From Haloferax marisrubri (GTDB lineage: Archaea; Halobacteriota; Halobacteria; Halobacteriales; Haloferacaceae), in assembly GCF_001469875.2 (NCBI RefSeq), contig NZ_LOPW02000006.1, forward strand, positions 33,461 through 97,460: a stretch of DNA of 64,000 nucleotides, written 5' to 3'. Shown piece after piece: positions 53,847 through 60,669 of the stretch; the stretch's first letter is position 1; each line of letters opens with the position of its first letter. Below the pieces are notes generated by a model, which was not told the DNA's origin, ran no database searches, and saw only the letters and a program-made list of their open reading frames with translations. Both the position numbers and the translations under genes were made by a program.

Positions 53847-55013
53847 ATGCTAATCGCCACTCTCGTCGCTGCGTTCGGCTTCCTCATCGTCGCCGGCGTA
53901 ACCCAACTTCGCGGCTACCGACTCGGCGGCACGATTACGCTCGGCGTGCTCGCCGTCTACACGCTCAAGAACTTCGCGATGTTCCCGGTGTTCCTCCTGA
54001 GCACCCTGCTCGCCTACGTCGGTCTCGACTTCTTGAAGCGCCGGACGCTCATTTACGGCCGCAGCGAACTCCTCGCGGCGATTCTCGTCGGGACGCTCAT
54101 CCCGGTGACGCTGTTGGCGACGCTCTCTCAGTTCTCGGGCGACGTTCGAAACATTGCCTTCGTCGGCAGCATCCTGCCGGGGCTGGCTGCCTACAACTAC
54201 CACCAGATGAAACCGGGCCACCGCCGGAACGACGCGCTCGCGACGCTCGTCGTCTTCGCCGGCCTCGTGACCGTCGGCGCGGCGCTCGTTTCGCCGGGAA
54301 TCGCGCGGGCCGTCGGCGGGCTCACGCCCGCGGTGCTGTTCAGCGAGACTTCAGAAATTGCGGTCCTCCGCGGGGCGGTCGTGCCCGACTCGCCCGAATC
54401 GTCGCTCATGCCTCGCCAGAGCCTCGTGTTCGTGCTCGTCGTCGGGATGCTCGCCGCCGAGTGGCTTCGCTCACAGTTCGACGTGCGGACCGGCGTTATC
54501 GCCGCCGCACTCGTGGCCGTGTTCACGGTCGAGAGCCGCTGGTTGTTCGTTCTCTACGTCGTCGTCGCCGCGTTGTCGTATCTCTTCATCACGGCCGTCC
54601 ACCGCCGGACGCTCCGGTACGGGCGGGTGCTCCTGGGTGCGGGGTCGGCGTTCGCCGTCGTCGTTACTCTCGGGTTCACCGTTTTGCTCCCTATCTCGCG
54701 CGGCCTCGCGGCGTTCTTCGTCGGCGTCGTCGCGGGCGTCATGGCGTACAACGCTCACGCGACCGCGCCGAAAGAGCGGCAGCTCGTCGCCCCGCTCCAA
54801 CTCGCCGTGTTCGTCCCGATGCTGCTTCTCGTCCGCGCGCTCGCGGCCCCCGGACCCAACGGCTTCCCGCAGGCGCTTTCGGTGCCGGTGGTCACCGCCG
54901 GGGTCGTCGTCACGCTCGGCGCGTTCGCCTTCGCGTATGTCCAGACCGTGCGGCAACCGGACGACGACGCCGTGCTCTCGGCGTCGGTGCTCTCGGGAGG
55001 TGACGGGTCGTGA
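53847..55013 (+). CDS. capC: Poly-gamma-glutamate biosynthesis protein CapC/PgsC (internally duplicated)
   Basis: A 388-residue membrane protein with about 10-12 hydrophobic segments. Bacterial PgsC is about 150 residues; this protein contains two related halves. RRTLIYGR (65-72) recurs as RRTLRYGR (253-260), and VGSILPGLAAYN (106-117) as VGVVAGVMAYN (292-302), both about 187 residues apart. CapC works with CapB in the membrane synthase that polymerises glutamate. The downstream capB starts with GTG, overlapping this stop in GTGA. No capA export gene is seen in the window. Confidence 0.88.
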   Translation: MLIATLVAAFGFLIVAGVTQLRGYRLGGTITLGVLAVYTLKNFAMFPVFLLSTLLAYVGLDFLKRRTLIYGRSELLAAILVGTLIPVTLLATLSQFSGDVRNIAFVGSILPGLAAYNYHQMKPGHRRNDALATLVVFAGLVTVGAALVSPGIARAVGGLTPAVLFSETSEIAVLRGAVVPDSPESSLMPRQSLVFVLVVGMLAAEWLRSQFDVRTGVIAAALVAVFTVESRWLFVLYVVVAALSYLFITAVHRRTLRYGRVLLGAGSAFAVVVTLGFTVLLPISRGLAAFFVGVVAGVMAYNAHATAPKERQLVAPLQLAVFVPMLLLVRALAAPGPNGFPQALSVPVVTAGVVVTLGAFAFAYVQTVRQPDDDAVLSASVLSGGDGS

Positions 55014-56647
55014 GCGACACCGCTTTTGAGGTCTACGGCCGCGGCTTCGGTTGGTGTTGGCGGCTCCGAGACGGGAGCGAACCGGTCGCCCACTGCGGGA
55101 GCCACTACGACCGCTCGAAAGACGCCCGGATGGCCGTCGACCGCGTCAGAAGCGCCGTCGCCGAGGGCGACGCCGCGGCGACGTTCGCGGGACCGGCAGT
55201 TCGGTCAGCCGCGTTCGTGACCGAGCGCTACCCCGACGCCGCCGGCGAGTACGCCGCCGACGGACACGACTGGGTCTGGCGACTGGAGACTGACGACGAG
55301 ACGCTCGCACACAGCGCCCAGCAGTACCCCTCCGAGGACGCCGCCCGCGAGTCGACTGCGCGGTTCGCCGCGACCGCGAAGGGCGCGCTTCCGGTGTTCA
55401 TGGTCGGCGCGGAGCGCGACTGGCAGGCCGACCCCGACCCGGTCAGCGTCGGCCTGCCGTCGATACGCGAACTGCTCTCTGAGTTCTCCCGCGGCCGCCG
55501 CCACCGCGAGGCACTCGACCGCTTCGACACCCGTATCGTCGTCTCCGGGTCGCGCGGGAAGTCATCGACGACCCGCCGCCTCGACGACGTGTTCAACCGC
55601 CGGGGCTACGACACGTTCACCAAGATAACGGGTAACTACCCCGTCGTCATCCACAACGGCGAAGTCTACCCCATTTCGCGGCTCGGTCCGCGGACGACGC
55701 TCTACGAGAACATCAACGTCATCGGCGAGTTCGCCCCCGAACTCGACGCTTACGCCCCAGACGACATCGGTATCTTCGAGAACCAGGCGATTACCGAGTA
55801 CACGACGGGGCTCGTCAACCGGACGTTTGTCGACCCCGACGTGCTCGTGTTGACCAACGTCCGAAACGACCACAACGACACGCTCGGCCGGCGACGACAG
55901 GACATCGCTCGGTCGCTCGCCCGGGCGGTCCCGGCGGACACCCACGTCATCAGCGGCGAGCAACATCCGGTCATTCACGACTATATGCGCGAGGAACTGG
56001 AACACCGCGGTGCGACCATCGAGCAGGTCGAGGTCCCGCCGCGCCACGCGGACCTCATCGGCGCGGAGACCGTCCACGCCATCGACGCCGTGTTGGAGTG
56101 GCTCGGCGAAGACCCGCTCCCCGCAGGCGAACTCGACGCCTACCTCGACGCGATGCAACCCGAGTGGTCACGCGTCCCCGGTGGCCGTGTCTACAACGCC
56201 GCCGAGGTCAACGACGTCGAGAGCACCGAACTCGTCCGCCGCGCCCTCACCGAGGACGACGAGCAAATCCTCCCGTTCGTCTACCTTCGCATCGACCGCC
56301 GGGGGCGGACGGCCTCGTTCGCCGAGTACGTGAACCTCCTCGCCGAGCGCGACTGCATCGACCGCGTCAGGGTCGGCGGCGCAGAGACCGGCGCGTTCGC
56401 CCGCGCCGTCGACGTGCCCACAACCCAACACACCCCCGACGACGACGCCGGCGCGGTCCTCGACGAGATGCTCGCCGAGGGCGATCCGGTCGTCCTGATG
56501 GGCAACACCGTCGACGACTTCATGCGCGACATGGAGGTCGCCATCGCCGAGCGAATCGCGGCGTACAGGGATACGACGGTCGCCGAGGGTGCGGACTCCG
56601 TGGCGGCGGTCCCGAGCCACACCGTGCTCGACTCGACCGACAGCTGA
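55010..56647 (+). CDS. capB: Mur-ligase-type poly-gamma-glutamate synthase CapB/PgsB with N-terminal YegP-like domain
   Basis: A 545-residue protein. From about residue 170 it is a Mur-ligase-type ATP-dependent amide ligase: P-loop GSRGKSSTTRR (180-190), NYPVVIHNGEVY, IGIFENQAIT and LVLTNVRNDHNDTLG, the last a PgsB hallmark. Residues 1-120 hold two short repeats (FEVYGRGFGWCWRLRDGSEP, then HDWVWRLETDDETLAHSAQQ) resembling DUF1508/YegP-like units. Bacterial PgsB lacks this part. It likely catalyses glutamate chain growth with CapC, and the added domain may target or regulate it. It starts with GTG overlapping capC by four bases. Confidence 0.88.
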   Translation: MSDTAFEVYGRGFGWCWRLRDGSEPVAHCGSHYDRSKDARMAVDRVRSAVAEGDAAATFAGPAVRSAAFVTERYPDAAGEYAADGHDWVWRLETDDETLAHSAQQYPSEDAARESTARFAATAKGALPVFMVGAERDWQADPDPVSVGLPSIRELLSEFSRGRRHREALDRFDTRIVVSGSRGKSSTTRRLDDVFNRRGYDTFTKITGNYPVVIHNGEVYPISRLGPRTTLYENINVIGEFAPELDAYAPDDIGIFENQAITEYTTGLVNRTFVDPDVLVLTNVRNDHNDTLGRRRQDIARSLARAVPADTHVISGEQHPVIHDYMREELEHRGATIEQVEVPPRHADLIGAETVHAIDAVLEWLGEDPLPAGELDAYLDAMQPEWSRVPGGRVYNAAEVNDVESTELVRRALTEDDEQILPFVYLRIDRRGRTASFAEYVNLLAERDCIDRVRVGGAETGAFARAVDVPTTQHTPDDDAGAVLDEMLAEGDPVVLMGNTVDDFMRDMEVAIAERIAAYRDTTVAEGADSVAAVPSHTVLDSTDS

Positions 56648-56791
56648 GTTCCGAGTTCGAACGACGACAGGACTGGACGGTATCGTGGCCCACACTTTTG
56701 ATTTCGGTGATTCTCGATTCCTTAGATTCGGAAATCACGCCCCCTTTATATGCTCTCGGCGGTCGTCCGTTCATTTGTTAGGTGAAAGACA

Positions 56792-57319
56792 ATGGCCGCT
56801 AACTCACAAATCGAGATGCTGGGGAACAGAATGGACTTCGACTACTCGCAGGGCGTCACGGGCTACGTGCTCGTGCTGACTCGCCTCATCACCGGCTACT
56901 GGTTCCTCCACGCCGGTGTGACGAAGATCGTCGGCGAGCCGTTCAACGCCGCAGGCTACCTCGCGAACGCCCCCGCCGCCTCGCCGCTGCAGGGCTTCTT
57001 CGCGTGGGCCGCCGCGACCCCGTGGCTCCTCGACTTCACGAACTTCATGATTCCGTGGGGTGAGGCTCTCATCGGTCTCGGGCTCCTCGTGGGCGCACTC
57101 GTCCGGCTCGCCGCCTTCTTCGGCGGCGTCCTGATGGTGTTCTTCTACCTCGGGAACGCCGACTGGAGCCACGGACTGGTCAACGGCGACCTGTTCGGCC
57201 TCATGATGTTCGCCATCGTCGGCACCCTCGCCGCGGGCCGCATCCTCGGCCTCGACGTCATCATCGAGAAGATGGAGTTCGTCCGCCAGCGCCCCGCGCT
57301 CAAGTACCTCCTCGGCTGA
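56792..57319 (+). CDS. DoxX family membrane protein
   Basis: A 175-residue membrane protein with four hydrophobic segments: VTGYVLVLTRLITGYWFLHAG, WLLDFTNFMIPWGEALIGLGLLVGALVRLAAFFG (two), and LFGLMMFAIVGTLAAGRILG. GVTKIVG after the first and PWGEALIGLGLL are typical DoxX features. DoxX/DoxD-like proteins are linked to quinone-dependent redox work, but most are uncharacterised. An AT-rich promoter (CCTTTATATGC) lies at 56742-56752. It is not in an operon. Confidence 0.88.
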   Translation: MAANSQIEMLGNRMDFDYSQGVTGYVLVLTRLITGYWFLHAGVTKIVGEPFNAAGYLANAPAASPLQGFFAWAAATPWLLDFTNFMIPWGEALIGLGLLVGALVRLAAFFGGVLMVFFYLGNADWSHGLVNGDLFGLMMFAIVGTLAAGRILGLDVIIEKMEFVRQRPALKYLLG

Positions 57320-57443
57320 GCGGGACCGTCCTTCCCCCGCGCGGCCGTGTCGGTGCGCCGCGGTGACCACCAACGCCACCGCACCCGGCGCGCTTCGGCG
57401 AGACGCGAGACGAGAACTGAGAGACGAGACTGATTTTCTCCGA

Positions 57444-58412
57444 TTACTTCCTATCGAGCCTGCTGAGGCCCTGCCAAATCGCTTCGATGAGCTTCGTCTC
57501 CCCGTCGAGTTCGTCCGTCGCGTCGTCTTCTCCCGCCGTCTCGCCCTCACTTTTGACCTCCTCCCAACCCCGAGCGATGGCGTCTTCGAGGACCGAAAGC
57601 GAGTGGTTCTCGAAGTTGTTCATGCCTCGGAACGATTCGAGCGCCGCGACGGCCTCGTCGTCGAACTCGCCGCTCGGGGTCCCGTCGTAGAAGCCGAGCT
57701 CCGACAGCGTTTCGAGGACCGCCTCGGCAGTCTCGCCCGACAGCGACATGGTTTCGGCGGGCGCTTCGCGCTCCAAGAGCGTGATGTCGTACAGCTTGAA
57801 CACGCGTTCGAGTTCGTCTATCGGGTGGGCGTGGTCGTCGACGCGCACGTCGACCCAGCGGTCGTTGCCGCCGTCGTAGCCCCCCTCGGGCTTGGCGATG
57901 TACATCGCTGCGGACTGCTCGCCGCGCTTGTCGCCGCCGGCGTCGTTGCCGGCGTGGAGTGCGGCGAGCAGGCGTTCCGGGAGGCCGCCGTCGGTCGTCT
58001 CGAACGCCTCGGCCATCGCGTCGAGCGTCGCCTCGTTTTCGAGGATGTTCCCCTGGACGGTGTAGTGGTCGCCCTGAATGTCGCCGGCCACGTCGAAGCA
58101 CTCGTCGCCGGTGAACGCCGCGACGCTCCCGTCGCCCCCGACGACGCCGACCTGCCTGCTCGGGGCCTCGTCGTCGGCGTCGGTCAGTTCGGCGACGACT
58201 TCCTCGGCCGAGTGGCCGTCGCGCAGGAGGTCCAATCCGTCGGGGCCGTAGGCGACGTTCGCGAAGCTCTGGGTGGCGATTGCGCCGGCGTCCGCGCTGA
58301 CGAACGGGACGACGGAGCCGACGCTCACGAACTTCGACTGGACGGCCACGCCGACGGCGTCCTGTTCGGGGTCGCGGGCGACGATTGAGAAGGTCGACGG
58401 TCGCGGTGTCAT
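57444..58412 (-). CDS. DUF1028 family (Ntn-hydrolase-like) protein
   Basis: A 322-residue protein. TFSIVARDPEQDAVGVAVQSKFVSVGSVVPFVSADAGAIATQS (quoted in part) is the typical DUF1028 opening with conserved GVAVxSxF, and VAYGPDGLDLLRDGHSAEEV, VQGNIL and GDKRGEQSAAM match later family blocks. The fold relates to Ntn hydrolases, and members often lie by amidase genes, but no substrate is known. The C-terminal 90 residues resemble the peptidoglycan-binding-like helical part present in longer members. Its acidic tail is haloarchaeal. Confidence 0.9.
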   Translation of the reverse strand: MTPRPSTFSIVARDPEQDAVGVAVQSKFVSVGSVVPFVSADAGAIATQSFANVAYGPDGLDLLRDGHSAEEVVAELTDADDEAPSRQVGVVGGDGSVAAFTGDECFDVAGDIQGDHYTVQGNILENEATLDAMAEAFETTDGGLPERLLAALHAGNDAGGDKRGEQSAAMYIAKPEGGYDGGNDRWVDVRVDDHAHPIDELERVFKLYDITLLEREAPAETMSLSGETAEAVLETLSELGFYDGTPSGEFDDEAVAALESFRGMNNFENHSLSVLEDAIARGWEEVKSEGETAGEDDATDELDGETKLIEAIWQGLSRLDRK

Positions 58413-58506
58413 GGTCCGAACCGACGGACGCCGGGCGAATAAGGGTTCACGTTCCGGTGGACCAGCCGGCCACGTTCGGTCGGGGTCGAAGCCGGGGTCG
58501 AGGTCG

Positions 58507-59106
58507 CTACGCCGAGATGCGGTCGATGTGCGAGTCGATGGCCGCCCGGAGCGACTCGATTGGCTCGTCGGGCTCGAACACCGTCAGCCGGCGGGCGCGC
58601 GTCCCGGTCAGAATCGAGAGGAACAGTTCGGCCTCGGCCTCGGGGTCGATTGCTTCGAACTCGCCGGCTTCGATTCCGCGTTCGATGATATCCCGCAGGT
58701 GCGCCGTGAGTTCCTCGTCGATGCGGCGGTACTCCTCGCGGTACTCCTCGTCGTGCCGGGCGTTCACCCGCAGTTCGAACATCGAGAGCTGGAGTCGGTA
58801 GGCCTCCTCCGAGAGCGTCTCGGGCAGGAGCGTCTCGACCACCGTTTCGAGTTCCTCTCTGGGCGTGCGGTCCCCTCGCGGGAGGCCGTTCAGGAACTCC
58901 GCGAGCACGTAGTCGAGGAAGTCGACCAGGAGTTCGTCTTTCCCGTCGTAGTGATAGTACAGGAGCGCCTTGCTGTTCTCGAACTCGTCGGCGATGTCCT
59001 GGGTCGTCAGGTTGCCGTAGCCGTGTTTCTGTAACGCCCTGTACGTCGCCTCCATGATGCGCCGCTTCGCCGGCTCCAGCTCCTCGGCGCGCCCGTCCCG
59101 CGTCAT
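58507..59106 (-). CDS. TetR family transcriptional regulator
   Basis: A 199-residue repressor. The N-terminal helix-turn-helix is RRIMEATYRALQKHGYGNLTTQDIADEFENSKALLYYHYDGKDEL (quoted in part; core LTTQDIADEF, LLYYHYDGKDEL). The C-terminal part is a helical ligand-binding region. It is divergent from the iron-type substrate-binding gene at 59218 with 111 bases between starts, so it may regulate that gene in addition to the DtxR-type operator. Its ligand is not evident. Confidence 0.9.
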   Translation of the reverse strand: MTRDGRAEELEPAKRRIMEATYRALQKHGYGNLTTQDIADEFENSKALLYYHYDGKDELLVDFLDYVLAEFLNGLPRGDRTPREELETVVETLLPETLSEEAYRLQLSMFELRVNARHDEEYREEYRRIDEELTAHLRDIIERGIEAGEFEAIDPEAEAELFLSILTGTRARRLTVFEPDEPIESLRAAIDSHIDRISA

Positions 59107-59190
59107 GCTCAGGGGGTTCTCGTTGGACGGAGGTGTCGCTTTCGGGTCGTCGCGGGAGACTCTCCCCGACAGACGAACGTCCGAAGCATC

Positions 59191-59214
59191 TTTATAACTT
59201 TAGGCTAGCCTAAA
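59191..59214 (+). promoter_or_regulatory. TATA box with DtxR-type operator for substrate-binding gene
   Basis: TTTATAAC at 59191-59198 lies about 26 bases before the ATG at 59218. The perfect 16-base palindrome TTTAGGCTAGCCTAAA occupies 59199-59214, between TATA and start. This is an almost ideal DtxR/Idr-type site, stronger than the two at 43895 and 43926. Confidence 0.75.
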
Positions 59215-59217
59215 AAT

Positions 59218-60498
59218 ATGGCAGACGAAGACAGCCACGGACCGGAGCCAACGCGGCGACGGTATCTCAAGTACGGAAGCGCGGTCGCCGCGGGCGGACT
59301 GCTCGCCGGTTGCACGGGCGATTCGACGGACTCGACGACGACCGAGACCGCCGGCGTGACGGGTGATGCGACCGCGACGGCGTCGACCGCCGAGACGGAG
59401 CCTCCGACCGAATCCGAGACGAGCGACGGGTCGTACTCGGTGTCGATGGCCCCGGTCGGCGAGGTCGAGTTCGACGCCGTGCCGGAAAGCGCCCTGACCT
59501 ACTATCCGGTCTCGGCCGACGCGGCGGTCGCCTTCGGCCACGGCGACGCCATCACCGGTATCGGCTACGACAAGGAACTGTTCGGCAACACGGTCGACTA
59601 CTACTACGACGCGCTCGACGGCGTGGACTTCGAGTGGGAGGACCTCGGCCGCGTCACGCCGGCGTCCAACCCGAACGCCCTCGACAGGGAGCTGTTCTAC
59701 GAACTGGACAGCGACGTTCACTTCCTCGACCCGTGTCTCCTCCGGAGTAGCTCCTTCGACTGGACCGAAGACGAGGTGGCGTCAATCGCGACCGACGTGG
59801 GGCCGTGGTTCGGCAACTACTACAGCCGGACGAACGCCGAACCGCCGGAACCCTGCCGCGACCGCTACGAGCACTACACGCTCTGGGAGTATCTCGGCCA
59901 CATCGCGGCGGTGTTCCGGGAGGAAGAGCGCTACCGGGCGTTCAAGTCGCTCCGGGACGACCTCGTCGCCCGGATACGGGCGGACCTCCCGCCGGCGTCC
60001 GAGCGACCGTCCCTCGCGGTCGTCGCCTACACCGGCGGGACGTTCTGGCCGTACGACTTCACGGAGGACGGCTACCTCTGGGCACACCTCCGCCCGTTCG
60101 GGATGCAGAACGCGTTCGCGGCGACCGACGCCGAGACCGGGTCGGGCGGTTCGTACGACTACGAGGCGATGGTCGAGACCGCGCCCGACGTCGTCCTCCG
60201 GTACTGGGGGACCGCGCTCGGCGACTCGTTCCGCTCGAACCGCGAGGAGGTGCTTTCGGACCCCCTCGCTGACGAGGTGCCCGCGTTCCGCGACGGCCGG
60301 TACTACCCGTCCGGAAACGGGATGCAGGGACCGATTATGAACCTGTTCCAGTTGGAGATGACCGCCAAACAGCTCTTCCCCGACCGGTTCGGGGTGTGGC
60401 CCGGCTACGGCGACGGCGAGTCGTACCCCAAGATTCCGGCGGGAGAACGCCTGTTCGACCGCGGCCGCGTCGCCGATATCGTCGCCGGCGAGTTCTGA
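59218..60498 (+). CDS. Iron-type ABC transporter substrate-binding lipoprotein 3
   Basis: A 426-residue binding protein, third paralogue in the window. TRRRYLKYG is the Tat motif and LLAGC the lipobox (Cys32); an acidic and Thr-rich linker leads to YSVSMAPVGEVEFDAVPES, AVAFGHGDAITGIGYD and the conserved ending GPIMNLFQLEMTAKQLFPDRF. A perfect DtxR-type palindrome separates its TATA box from the leaderless ATG. Ligand may be a siderophore or related metal chelate. No permease or ATPase gene is nearby. It is divergent from a TetR regulator. Confidence 0.9.
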   Translation: MADEDSHGPEPTRRRYLKYGSAVAAGGLLAGCTGDSTDSTTTETAGVTGDATATASTAETEPPTESETSDGSYSVSMAPVGEVEFDAVPESALTYYPVSADAAVAFGHGDAITGIGYDKELFGNTVDYYYDALDGVDFEWEDLGRVTPASNPNALDRELFYELDSDVHFLDPCLLRSSSFDWTEDEVASIATDVGPWFGNYYSRTNAEPPEPCRDRYEHYTLWEYLGHIAAVFREEERYRAFKSLRDDLVARIRADLPPASERPSLAVVAYTGGTFWPYDFTEDGYLWAHLRPFGMQNAFAATDAETGSGGSYDYEAMVETAPDVVLRYWGTALGDSFRSNREEVLSDPLADEVPAFRDGRYYPSGNGMQGPIMNLFQLEMTAKQLFPDRFGVWPGYGDGESYPKIPAGERLFDRGRVADIVAGEF

Positions 60499-60669
60499 CG
60501 GACGGCCGAGTTCGACCGACGGTCGCTCGCCGCCCGTCAGAACTCGGTCGCCTCCGTCGAATCGCGGTTCTCCGTTATTAGATTCGAAATCGACCCGTGT
60601 TTTCACCGGCCCTAACTATAGAGGTCGAACTTATGTGCCGGCGCGAGAGTTACTATTTGGTAACTACTG

